Shown in pieces: positions 1 to 6,453 of a DNA stretch of 8,357 nucleotides; position 1 is the first letter of the stretch, and every line of letters starts with the position of its first letter. The translations under genes and the position numbers were made by a program. Origin of the DNA: JBGOTP01 sp041476545 (lineage in GTDB: Bacteria; Acidobacteriota; Vicinamibacteria; Vicinamibacterales; CAVVIG01); contig JBGOTP010000236.1 of assembly GCA_041476545.1 (NCBI GenBank), positions 1 through 8,357 of the forward strand. Direction: 5' to 3'. The notes under the pieces are model-generated. The model was not told the origin of the DNA and ran no database searches. It worked only from the letters and a program-made list of their open reading frames with translations.

Positions 1-1
1 C

Positions 2-238
2 TATTTGTCGGTCGACGCGAAGAACGACCAGGGCCAAATGGAGACATGGTCGTTCGAGGGACCGGCGCCCAACGTGTTCCGAAACCTGAACGTCGACAAG
101 AGCGATTTTCAGAACGCCGTCGGCAAGACGGTGACCGTCGAAGCGAGTCGCGCCAGGGACGGCTCTCTCGCCTGGCTGATACGAATCATCACCCTACCGG
201 ACGGAAAGGTGGTGTCGCTATGTCCGCAAAATTGCTGA
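2..238 (+). CDS. DUF6152-like protein, C-terminal part (5' end outside the window)
   Basis: The reading frame is open at the left edge and ends at TGA 236-238, giving the last 78 residues of a longer protein. The pattern matches what I recall of the C-terminal half of DUF6152 proteins: a W-S-F-E-G-P-A-P-N segment, then a G-K-T-V-T-V-E stretch, an A-R-D-G-S turn and a closing L-P-D-G-K. These are usually small exported proteins of about 110-140 residues with an N-terminal signal peptide. Their function is unknown, and the signal peptide region would lie outside this window. A TTG at position 5 could be read as a start, but the homology-like pattern appears to begin mid-domain, so truncation by the window edge is more likely. 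The last 19 bases overlap the start of the propeller gene, which suggests co-translation. Family assignment is from memory of the pattern and is moderately sure. Confidence 0.72.
   Translation, partial: YLSVDAKNDQGQMETWSFEGPAPNVFRNLNVDKSDFQNAVGKTVTVEASRARDGSLAWLIRIITLPDGKVVSLCPQNC
203..209 (+). promoter_or_regulatory. Ribosome binding site fixing the propeller gene start
   Basis: GGAAAGG lies 10 bases before ATG 220. It supports the start at 220 over the more upstream in-frame ATG at 46. The region from 46 to 219 is already used by the DUF6152-like frame and translates in this frame to an arginine-rich stretch typical of an out-of-frame shadow. Confidence 0.6.
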
Positions 239-2232
239 CATTCAGGATGGCGATCGCGACCACGGCGGTGGCGCTCTGTGTCGCCGTGTTTCTGGCTCCT
301 GTGGCCGGACAAAGTCTACAGGGCCGACAGGGCCAGGCCCCGACCGATGAACAGGCCAAGGCGGCCGCGGCGGCCAAAGACAAAGCCGTGAGGGCCAAAC
401 GGATCGCCCAAAATTTTGAGGCCAACGCTCGAGTCCTCACCGTGTTCGACCGCCAGGGGAAGGTCGTGGCCACGGTCGGGGAGCGTGCGCTTTACAACGG
501 GCCGGTCTTCTCGCCGGACCGGACACGGCTGGCCGTGGTAAAGCGCGATTTAGAGAGCAGAACCGATGACCTCTGGGTGCTGGATGTGGCCACGGGGAAC
601 AGCACACGGATCACCGCCAATCAAACGCGGGACCGGGAGCGGGTCGGGCCTGCGGTCTGGTCTCCAGATGGCAGGCAGGTGGCGTATGTGGCGTTGCGCG
701 GCGGCCATTGGGGTCTGTACCGAAAAGCTTCGAACGGAGAAGGCACCGAGGAACTCCTGTACCAGTATCCCGGCGCGAATAAGGCCCTCACCGACTGGTC
801 GATGGATGGACGTTTCCTGATTTTCGAATCGAATGACCTTTCGGGAGGGACCTTGTCCGCGCTGCCGCTCGGCGGCGATGGGGAGCGCAAACCTATCGAG
901 GTCCTCCGCAGTGAGTCTCAGGTGGGGGAATCGCGCCGGTTGGGCCAATCGCGCCTTTCTCCCGACAGCCGCTTCCTGTCCTACGCGAAGTTCCAGTCCG
1001 GAAAAAATGAAGTCTATGTCCGGCCGTTCGACCCATCGGCGGGCGCGGGAGCGACACCGGCCACGGGGCCATGGCAGGTGTCCGACCAAGGTGTCCAAAG
1101 CGGGGTCTTTTGGCGGCGGGACAGCAAGGAACTGTACTATGTAACCGCCGATCGAGGAATCATGGCGGTGGCGGTGAGCACTGCTCCCACGTTCAAACTG
1201 GGAAAGCCGAAGTTGCTGTTCCGCCCGCCGGAGGCGATCCCCGTCAATCCTGGGCAGGCCAGTGTCAGCCGCGACGGCGAGCGAGTGGTGATCGCCGTGC
1301 ACCCGGCGCCTACCCTTCAGCAGATCACGGTGTTCGACCGCCAGGGGAAAGTTCTGAGCAAGGTGGAACCTGGTCGTTACCGAGATGCCGCGCTCTCACC
1401 GGACGGAACAAGTGTGGCGGTTGTGAGGCGCGATCCACGGACGGACAACCTGGACATCTGGACGTTCGACGTGGCCACGGGTAAGGGCACGCCAGTCACG
1501 AATGATGCCTTCGACGATAATTCGCCTATCTGGTCTCCGGACGGCCGTCAGGTGGCGTATGTGTCGACGCGCGGGAAGTTCTCCAGCATCTACCGAAAAG
1601 CCTGGGACGGAACGGGCAATGAAGAGCAACTGTATCAGTACACGCCGGGCGCAGGCCTGGTGCTGACGGACTGGTCGGCGGACGGAAACTTCCTGACCTT
1701 CCACGACGGCTGCGCGGGAGTCTTGCATGTGGTGCCGCTCAATGGAGATCAGAAAGGGCTTGAACGGAAAGCGATTGAGTGGCTGCGCGACGAGTACAAC
1801 GTGGCCCAGGCCCGCGTTTCTCCCGATGCCCGCGTGATGGCCTACCTGTCGAACGAGTTCAAGACCAAGGACGAGATCGATGCCGATATATTTGAGGTGT
1901 ATGTGCGCCCGTTTGATGCCAGTAAGCCCGAGGCCGGCGCGGCAGGTTCCAAACCTGTGCAGGTTTCCAAGGCCGGCGCCCTGGGCATGATCGTCTGGCG
2001 GCAGGACGGCAAGGAAATGTATTACCTGACTCCCGATTGGGAGGTGATGGCGGTAGACGCGACCACGACTCCCACGTTTCAGGCGGGGACACCCAGGCTG
2101 CTGTTCAAGGTACCGGTCAAGGTGCCGGCGCCCTTCTTGTTCGGAGATCCACAGCAGTGGAAGAACGTCAGCCGCGACGGTCAGCGCTTCGTCTTCGTGA
2201 CCAATGTGCCAGTGAGTTGGCCCGCGCGCTGA
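220..2232 (+). CDS. Secreted double beta-propeller protein (PD40/TolB-like WD40 repeats)
   Basis: This 670-residue protein starts at ATG 220. A start at 46 would add 58 implausible residues and hide the signal peptide. Residues 1-30 form a Sec signal peptide with a K/R start, a hydrophobic core, and probable cleavage after V-A-G at 30. An Ala/Lys/Gln-rich linker follows to about residue 70. Then come two copies of a propeller domain, about 74-369 and 370-665. Each copy shows T-V-F-D-R-Q-G-K, several S-P-D-G or S-P-D-x turns (for example W-S-P-D-G-R-Q-V-A-Y-V), T-D-W-S-x-D-G, E-V-Y-V-R-P-F-D, a W-R-x-D-x-K-E-x-Y-Y block and V-S-R-D-G. In acidobacteria this repeat type commonly forms the C-terminal half of Ser/Thr kinases or stands alone in exported proteins. 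No kinase or catalytic domain is visible here, so a binding or scaffold role in the periplasm is inferred. The ligand is unknown. Confidence 0.9.
   Translation: MSAKLLTFRMAIATTAVALCVAVFLAPVAGQSLQGRQGQAPTDEQAKAAAAAKDKAVRAKRIAQNFEANARVLTVFDRQGKVVATVGERALYNGPVFSPDRTRLAVVKRDLESRTDDLWVLDVATGNSTRITANQTRDRERVGPAVWSPDGRQVAYVALRGGHWGLYRKASNGEGTEELLYQYPGANKALTDWSMDGRFLIFESNDLSGGTLSALPLGGDGERKPIEVLRSESQVGESRRLGQSRLSPDSRFLSYAKFQSGKNEVYVRPFDPSAGAGATPATGPWQVSDQGVQSGVFWRRDSKELYYVTADRGIMAVAVSTAPTFKLGKPKLLFRPPEAIPVNPGQASVSRDGERVVIAVHPAPTLQQITVFDRQGKVLSKVEPGRYRDAALSPDGTSVAVVRRDPRTDNLDIWTFDVATGKGTPVTNDAFDDNSPIWSPDGRQVAYVSTRGKFSSIYRKAWDGTGNEEQLYQYTPGAGLVLTDWSADGNFLTFHDGCAGVLHVVPLNGDQKGLERKAIEWLRDEYNVAQARVSPDARVMAYLSNEFKTKDEIDADIFEVYVRPFDASKPEAGAAGSKPVQVSKAGALGMIVWRQDGKEMYYLTPDWEVMAVDATTTPTFQAGTPRLLFKVPVKVPAPFLFGDPQQWKNVSRDGQRFVFVTNVPVSWPAR
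439..2214 (+). repeat. Internal tandem duplication, about 888-base period
   Basis: The two propeller copies are visible in the DNA. An 18-base identity at 443-460 recurs at 1331-1348, an offset of 888 bases or 296 codons. The 15 bases at 676-690 recur at 1549-1563, an offset of 873. The V-S-R-D-G segments at 1264 and 2167 are 903 apart. The changing offset shows small in-frame indels in both directions since duplication. Most of the rest has diverged. Confidence 0.85.
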
Positions 2233-2245
2233 GGGGCGCGACCCG

Positions 2246-2740
2246 ATGCCGTCTTTGCTCAGCATCACTCAGTGGCTCGAAGCCACGGCGCTCGGCACGG
2301 CGCTGCGCGAGTCGTCGCTGATGTTTCCAATCGTCGAGGGGACACACCTGCTCGCCCTTGGCGTCTCGGTCGGCACGATCGCGATCGCGGACCTTCGCCT
2401 TCTGGGAATCACGATGAAGCAGGAGCGCGTTTCGGACGTCATGGGGCAGCTCCTGCCCTGGAGCATCGGCGGTTTCATCCTCATGCTTGTCACAGGCACG
2501 CTGCTGTTCTGGGCGAATGCCACCCTCGTGTACGTCAGTCCGTGGTTTCGTCTGAAGGTGCTGTTCCTGCTGCTGGCAGCCGTCAACGTCCTGATGTACG
2601 AACTGACCATCCATCGACGGATTGTCGAGTGGGATCGCGATCCGACGCCACCGCTGCCGGCTCGGATCGCCGGCTTCTGCTCGTTGCTACTCTGGGCACT
2701 CGTGATTGCCGCCGGACGGATGACGGCCTACAAGCTCTAG
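2246..2740 (+). CDS. DUF6644-like four-helix membrane protein, first copy
   Basis: This is a 164-residue integral membrane protein of unknown function. Four hydrophobic segments are visible at about 30-52, 71-91, 103-121 and 141-158. Conserved-looking polar residues include F-P-I-V-E-x-x-H (E31, H34) at the start of helix 1, D-L-R-L-L-G (D49, R51), P-W near 71, F-R-x-K (F101, R102, K104) and W150-x6-G-R158. All of these recur in the next gene, so the two are paralogues. The pattern fits the DUF6644 family as I recall it. The start ATG is preceded by GAGGGG (2231-2236, 9-base spacing), which overlaps the stop codon of the propeller gene, so translation is probably coupled. Where copy 2 has F117-H118, this copy reads Y118-E119. 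Charged and His residues within helices could bind a cofactor such as haem, but that is speculation. Confidence 0.82.
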   Translation: MPSLLSITQWLEATALGTALRESSLMFPIVEGTHLLALGVSVGTIAIADLRLLGITMKQERVSDVMGQLLPWSIGGFILMLVTGTLLFWANATLVYVSPWFRLKVLFLLLAAVNVLMYELTIHRRIVEWDRDPTPPLPARIAGFCSLLLWALVIAAGRMTAYKL

Positions 2741-2759
2741 AGAGAGCATTGACCTGATC

Positions 2760-3251
2760 ATGTCGATGCAATCGCTGCTGCCATTGTTCGAGTGGTGCGA
2801 TCGGACGGCCATCGGGACGTGGATCCGCACCGGCTCCGGATGGGCATTTCCGATCATCGAAACGTTTCACATCCTCGCCCTCACCCTGCTGTTCGGTACC
2901 GTTCTCATCGTCGATCTGCGCCTGCTGGGCGCCGGTCTGAGACGCCAGCCCGTATCGTGGATTGCCGCGGAGCTCTGGCCGTGGATGATGGGCAGCCTCG
3001 CGCTGATCCTGGTCACCGGGATCCTGCTGTTCCTCTCGGAAGCGCTCAAGTGCTACAGCAACGCTGGGTTCAGATTCAAGATGGTGTGCCTCTTGTTCGC
3101 GCTGATCTTTCATTTCACGATCTTTCGCCATGTCGCGCTGTCGAATGACGAGGCACGCCGGTCGTCGCTCCGAAACAAGGTGGTCGCGCTGGTGTCGATG
3201 ACGCTGTGGCTGGGTGTGGGGGTCGGCGGCCGCGCGATCGGGTTCGTCTAG
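2760..3251 (+). CDS. DUF6644-like four-helix membrane protein, second copy
   Basis: This 163-residue paralogue lies 19 bases downstream of the first copy. It shares F-P-I-I-E-x-x-H (E34, H37), D-L-R-L-L-G (D52, R54), a W-P-W segment near 73-75, V-T-G-x-L-L-F, F-R-x-K (F104, R105, K107) and W150-x6-G-R158. Four membrane helices are expected at about 33-55, 75-92, 106-122 and 140-157. Relative to copy 1, the third-helix region is about four residues (one helical turn) shorter between F-R-x-K and the F-H pair (F117-H118). The start at 2760 has only a weak GAGAG (2742-2746) 13 bases upstream, and an in-frame ATG at 2766 is an alternative. The gene ends three bases before the response regulator. 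Function is unknown. The tandem pair suggests a heterodimer or two specialised copies, which is inference. Confidence 0.82.
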   Translation: MSMQSLLPLFEWCDRTAIGTWIRTGSGWAFPIIETFHILALTLLFGTVLIVDLRLLGAGLRRQPVSWIAAELWPWMMGSLALILVTGILLFLSEALKCYSNAGFRFKMVCLLFALIFHFTIFRHVALSNDEARRSSLRNKVVALVSMTLWLGVGVGGRAIGFV

Positions 3252-3254
3252 CCC

Positions 3255-4580
3255 ATGCCACGCCGCCTCCTGATCGTCGACGACGACCCGACCATCCGCA
3301 CCTCGCTGGCCGAGGCGCTCGCCGACAACGGAACGACGGAAGTGCGCGTGGCCGAGGGACCCCGTCGGGCGCTCGCGATGCTGGACGATGCGACGCCGGA
3401 TGTGGTGTTGTCGGATGTCCGCATGCCCGACATGGACGGCATCGCATTTCTCAAGCTGCTGCACGAACGCGCGCCGTCTATCGACGTGATCCTCATGACC
3501 GCGTACGACGACATGCCGACCGTCGTCTCGGCGATGCGCGAAGGCGCGGTCGAATTCCTCGTCAAGCCGTTCGATCTGCACCAGGTGCGGCGCGTGCTCG
3601 ACGCGACCTTCGAGGATCGGAAGTCCCGCGCGCGCGCGCCCCGCGCACCGGCTGCCGAGCTCGCGCTCGGAGATCTCGCCGGACGCGACCCTCGGATGAT
3701 CGCCGTCTACAAGCTGATCGGTCAGGCGGCGATGACGCGCGCCACGGTGCTGATCCGCGGCGAAAGCGGCACCGGCAAGGAACTCGTCGCCCGTGCGATT
3801 CACTCGAACTCGGTTGCCGCGGCCGAGCCGTTCGTGCCGGTCAACTGCGCTGCGCTACCGACGCCGCTGCTCGAATCGGAGCTCTTTGGCCACACGCGCG
3901 GCGCCTTTACCGGCGCCGTCAACGCACGCAAAGGGCGCTTCGCGCTCGCCGGTCGCGGCACCATCTTTCTCGACGAGATCGGCGACACCTCCGCTGACTT
4001 TCAGACCAAACTGCTGCGCGTCGTCCAGGATCGCGAATTCGAACCGTTGGGATCGGAGCAGACCCAGCGAACCACCGCCCGCGTCATCGCGGCGACGCAC
4101 CGCGATCTCGAGCAGATGATTGAAGACGGCACCTTCCGCGAAGATCTCTACTACCGGCTGCGCGTGGTGGAGATCGTCCTGCCCCCGCTGCGCGACCGGC
4201 GGAACGACATCCCGATTCTCGCGGCGGAACTGATTCGCCGCGGGAGTGCGGCGGCCGGGACGACGCTTCCGGTCCTTTCGAACGAGGCTCTCGCCCGTCT
4301 GGTGGAGCACGACTGGCCTGGCAACGTTCGCGAGCTGGAGAACTGCTTGGCCCGCGCGTCCGTCGTCGCGTCGGGCGGCGTGATCCGGCCAGAGCACCTC
4401 GCGATCGCGCCGTCACGCGAGGCGGCAACGCCGTCCCTGGCCTCGCTCAATGAGATCGAGAAAGAGCATGTGCGGCGGACCCTCGAAGCGACGGGCGGCC
4501 ACAAGGCGCGCGCCGCCGAGATCCTCGGCGTGTCGCGCCCGCGGCTCAACCGCCTGATCGAGAAGTACGGCCTCGAGTGA
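3255..4580 (+). CDS. Sigma-54-dependent response regulator (NtrC family)
   Basis: This 441-residue protein has the complete three-domain plan of NtrC-type activators. Receiver, about 4-118: acidic pocket D9-D11, phosphoacceptor D54 in L-S-D-V-R-M-P, T82 and K104. AAA+ domain, about 138-370: Walker A G169-E-S-G-T-G-K175, the sigma-54 contact loop G-A-F-T-G-A at 216-221, Walker B F-L-D-E (D240, E241), and W-P-G-N-V-R-E-L at 354-361. Fis-type helix-turn-helix, about 398-441, with G-H-K-A-R-A-A-E-I-L-G-V-S-R. All key residues are present, so it should be a working phosphorylation-controlled ATPase that opens sigma-54 promoters. The start ATG follows the previous stop by three bases without a strong ribosome site, which points to translational coupling. 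Its stop overlaps the kinase start, so the two form a cognate pair. Its targets are not shown by the sequence. Confidence 0.96.
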   Translation: MPRRLLIVDDDPTIRTSLAEALADNGTTEVRVAEGPRRALAMLDDATPDVVLSDVRMPDMDGIAFLKLLHERAPSIDVILMTAYDDMPTVVSAMREGAVEFLVKPFDLHQVRRVLDATFEDRKSRARAPRAPAAELALGDLAGRDPRMIAVYKLIGQAAMTRATVLIRGESGTGKELVARAIHSNSVAAAEPFVPVNCAALPTPLLESELFGHTRGAFTGAVNARKGRFALAGRGTIFLDEIGDTSADFQTKLLRVVQDREFEPLGSEQTQRTTARVIAATHRDLEQMIEDGTFREDLYYRLRVVEIVLPPLRDRRNDIPILAAELIRRGSAAAGTTLPVLSNEALARLVEHDWPGNVRELENCLARASVVASGGVIRPEHLAIAPSREAATPSLASLNEIEKEHVRRTLEATGGHKARAAEILGVSRPRLNRLIEKYGLE

Positions 4581-4621
4581 ACCCTGTGAACCCCGTGAAC
4601 TCCGTGAACCCCGTGAACCCT
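4577..4621 (+). repeat. Five tandem copies of a 9-base GTGAACCCY unit at the kinase start
   Basis: Copies lie at 4577, 4586, 4595, 4604 and 4613, with units GTGAACCCT, GTGAACCCC, GTGAACTCC, GTGAACCCC and GTGAACCCT. The array encodes V-N-P/S repeats, and every unit begins with an in-frame GTG. Because the unit is nine bases, copy-number change keeps the frame and only changes the number of possible start codons and the N-terminal tail length. Confidence 0.93.
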
Positions 4622-6361
4622 GTCACGGGTCGCACCCTGCTCCCGACGTCATTCCGCGGACGCTTCCTGTTCGTCGTCTTTGGCGCGGCGGTGGTGCCGC
4701 TCGCGCTGATTGGCGTCTGGTTGACGCGATCCGTTGTGCGGGCGGGCGAAGACCTGCTGCGCTCGGAACTCGACCAATCCCTCGGCAAAATCTCGGCTGG
4801 CGTGGTTGAGCGGTGGAGCTACCAGCGGGGCGATCTCGAGCTTCTGGTGAAGAACGAGGCCGCGTCGCGATTACTCGGCGCCGGCAGTTCCGACGTACTG
4901 ACGCCGGACGATTCCGAGTACTTCGCGCAGCTCTTCGTCAGTGTGTCGAAGACTATCCCTGCCTTCGAGTATCGGGATGCGGGGGGCGGAGTGCGCTGGG
5001 CGTCGCCAGCGCCGTCCGTGGACACGAGGGACACGCGAGGTCAGGGCGTCTCGTCTTCGTCTGCGCTTCCCGCGGGCACGGTCGACACGCGCGGCGAGCG
5101 CGTCACGTCTTCGGCCACCGGTCCGACCATGACGGTGCGCCTCCCGATCGACTCAGCGCCTGGAGGGGCTCGCCTCGGTGAGATGATCGCGCACGTCTCC
5201 GTGGCCGCCTTGATGCCGATCGACTCCTCGCTCCGTCTGCCGAATGGCGCCAAACTGCAATGGGTACAGCGCGCCACGGGACTGTCTCTGCTCCCCGCCT
5301 TTGCGCCCGACTCGCTCCTCGGCCGGGACCGCTTCACGACGATGAAGGTCGAGTGGCTCGCCGTGCATCGCACCCTCGCGGATCCGGAGATCGATCTGAT
5401 CCTTGCGGCACCACTTGGCGCCTACGTCCAGCCGTTCGAGCGCGTGGCGCGCACGGGCGCAGTCACCCTTGCGCTCGTGTCGCTGCTGGCGCTCCTGGTG
5501 AGCGCCTTTCTCACGACGCGACTCACGTCGTCTCTCGAACGACTGGCCGTCGCGGCCGACGCGGTGGCGAGCGGCGATCTGGCTCATCGAGTCGACGGGC
5601 GCGGCGCAGCGGAAGTCGGCCGGGTCGCCGCCGCCTTCAACAGCATGACGGAGAGTCTGCGGCGCACCCTCGCCGAGCTGTCGAAACGGCAGGCGCTCGC
5701 GGCGGCCGGAGAATTCGCGGTGTCGCTGTCCCACGAAGTGCGCAACGGACTCACCGCCGTCCGCGTCGATCTGCAGCGCGCGGAAGAAAAGACCGCGGAG
5801 GGTACGCCAGGCCGGGCGCTCATCGCCCGCGCATTGGAGAATGTGAAGCGGCTGGATGGGACGGTGAGCGGTTCCCTGCGGGTCGCTCGAAGCGGTCGCA
5901 ACCCGCGTCGCCGCCTCGACCTTGGCCCCGTCGTCGCCGCTGCGGCGCAGAGCGCGGAAAGCACATTCACCGAGCATGGCGCGACCCTCAGCCCGTTGGC
6001 CGGTTCCAGCACGCCGGCCTGGGTACTGGGCGATGCAATCGCACTGGAGCAACTGTTGCTCAACTTGCTCCTCAATTCGGCCCAGGCGATGGGGCCTGGT
6101 GGCCGTGCGAGCGTCCTCGTCGACGTCGACGGTTCAGACGTGCGGGTCGTCGTGACCGACACGGGAAGTGGAATCGCGCCCGTGGATCTCAATCGCGTGC
6201 TCGATCCCTTCTTCTCGACGAAAGCAGACGGGACGGGACTCGGTCTTCCCATCGCACGTCAGATCGCCGCGGCGCACGGAGGGTCGCTGCGGATTGAGAG
6301 TGTGGCCGGAGAAGGGACGCGCGTGGAAGTGCTGCTCCCGCTCGCGGCGGCGCCAAGTTAG
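4577..6361 (+). CDS. Membrane sensor histidine kinase, partner of the NtrC-type regulator
   Basis: This 594-residue protein starts at a GTG that overlaps the regulator stop by four bases (GTGA). Residues 1-16 are a V-N-P/V-N-S repeat tract. TM1 is about 30-50, followed by an extracytoplasmic sensor region of about 240 residues that I cannot assign to a family, then TM2 at about 293-314. A HAMP linker spans about 312-365, with a P-type E-V-G-R-V-A-A-A-F-N-S-M segment near its end. The phosphoacceptor is H386 in S-H-E-V-R-N. The ATPase domain has N-box N496/N500, G1 D528-x-G-x-G532, an F-F-S-T-K box at 545-549 and G2 G552-T-G-L-G-L. All catalytic boxes are intact, so it should autophosphorylate and pass phosphate to D54 of the regulator. 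A low-complexity insertion rich in D-T-R, Ser and Gly sits in the sensor domain at about 148-181. Which of five tandem in-frame GTG codons starts translation is open, but all give nearly the same protein. Confidence 0.94.
   Translation: MNPVNPVNSVNPVNPVTGRTLLPTSFRGRFLFVVFGAAVVPLALIGVWLTRSVVRAGEDLLRSELDQSLGKISAGVVERWSYQRGDLELLVKNEAASRLLGAGSSDVLTPDDSEYFAQLFVSVSKTIPAFEYRDAGGGVRWASPAPSVDTRDTRGQGVSSSSALPAGTVDTRGERVTSSATGPTMTVRLPIDSAPGGARLGEMIAHVSVAALMPIDSSLRLPNGAKLQWVQRATGLSLLPAFAPDSLLGRDRFTTMKVEWLAVHRTLADPEIDLILAAPLGAYVQPFERVARTGAVTLALVSLLALLVSAFLTTRLTSSLERLAVAADAVASGDLAHRVDGRGAAEVGRVAAAFNSMTESLRRTLAELSKRQALAAAGEFAVSLSHEVRNGLTAVRVDLQRAEEKTAEGTPGRALIARALENVKRLDGTVSGSLRVARSGRNPRRRLDLGPVVAAAAQSAESTFTEHGATLSPLAGSSTPAWVLGDAIALEQLLLNLLLNSAQAMGPGGRASVLVDVDGSDVRVVVTDTGSGIAPVDLNRVLDPFFSTKADGTGLGLPIARQIAAAHGGSLRIESVAGEGTRVEVLLPLAAAPS
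5018..5113 (+). repeat. Short imperfect duplications inside the kinase sensor domain
   Basis: Two adjacent 9-base units, GGACACGAG (5020-5028) and GGACACGCG (5029-5037), encode part of V-D-T-R-D-T-R. The 30 bases at 5030-5059 also match 5084-5113 at 25 of 30 positions, an offset of 54 bases that encodes D-T-R-G-Q-G-V-S-S-S and D-T-R-G-E-R-V-T-S-S. The patch is in frame and rich in Ser, Gly, Thr and Arg, as expected of a flexible insertion expanded by slippage. Confidence 0.75.
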
Positions 6362-6382
6362 TCGAGCCGAGGTCAGAGGTGG

Positions 6383-6438
6383 CTGGTCACCAGTCGGGCG
6401 GTCAGACCGATAGTCGTCGTCAGAACGAGCTTTATAGC
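6383..6438 (+). promoter_or_regulatory. Two 11-base palindromes and a possible -10 region before the esterase gene
   Basis: In the 92-base spacer after the kinase gene there are two perfect odd-centred palindromes: CTGGTCACCAG (6383-6393) and CGGTCAGACCG (6399-6409). Their centres are 16 bases apart. Downstream, TATAGC (6433-6438) lies in an AT-rich pocket unlike its surroundings and could serve as a -10 element, but no convincing -35 box sits at the right distance. Together they could be an operator and promoter for the esterase gene. This is weak evidence; short palindromes arise by chance in GC-rich DNA. Confidence 0.3.
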
Positions 6439-6440
6439 TT

Positions 6441-6444
6441 AAGG
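6441..6444 (+). promoter_or_regulatory. Ribosome binding site deciding the esterase start
   Basis: AAGG lies nine bases before ATG 6454. It supports that start over the GTG at 6379, which would add 25 polar residues in front of an otherwise clean signal peptide. Confidence 0.5.
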
Positions 6445-6453
6445 TCGAGAGTC

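Noticed and set aside
46..219. Upstream extension of the propeller gene to ATG 46
   Set aside because: The added 58 residues are arginine-rich, overlap the DUF6152-like gene in another frame and would bury the signal peptide. ATG 220 has a good ribosome site.
265..285. Possible lipoprotein signal (Cys20 after V-A-L in the propeller signal peptide)
   Set aside because: The residue before the Cys is Leu. A lipobox needs Gly, Ala or Ser there, and the hydrophobic core continues past the Cys.
2225..2240. Hairpin CGCGC/GCGCG that places the stop codon of the propeller gene and most of the next ribosome site in its loop
   Set aside because: The stem is only five G-C pairs, which is common by chance in this GC-rich sequence. 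It is not enough to claim a regulatory element.
1396..2268. A 290-codon open frame on the minus strand opposite the propeller gene
   Set aside because: The plus-strand frame has a signal peptide and regular repeat motifs. The minus-strand product shows no recognisable domain and no good ribosome site.
2583..3803. A 406-codon open frame on the minus strand opposite the second membrane gene and the regulator
   Set aside because: It is opposite two well-supported genes. Its product is rich in Arg, His, Asp and Gln without domain motifs, as expected of a codon-bias shadow in GC-rich DNA.
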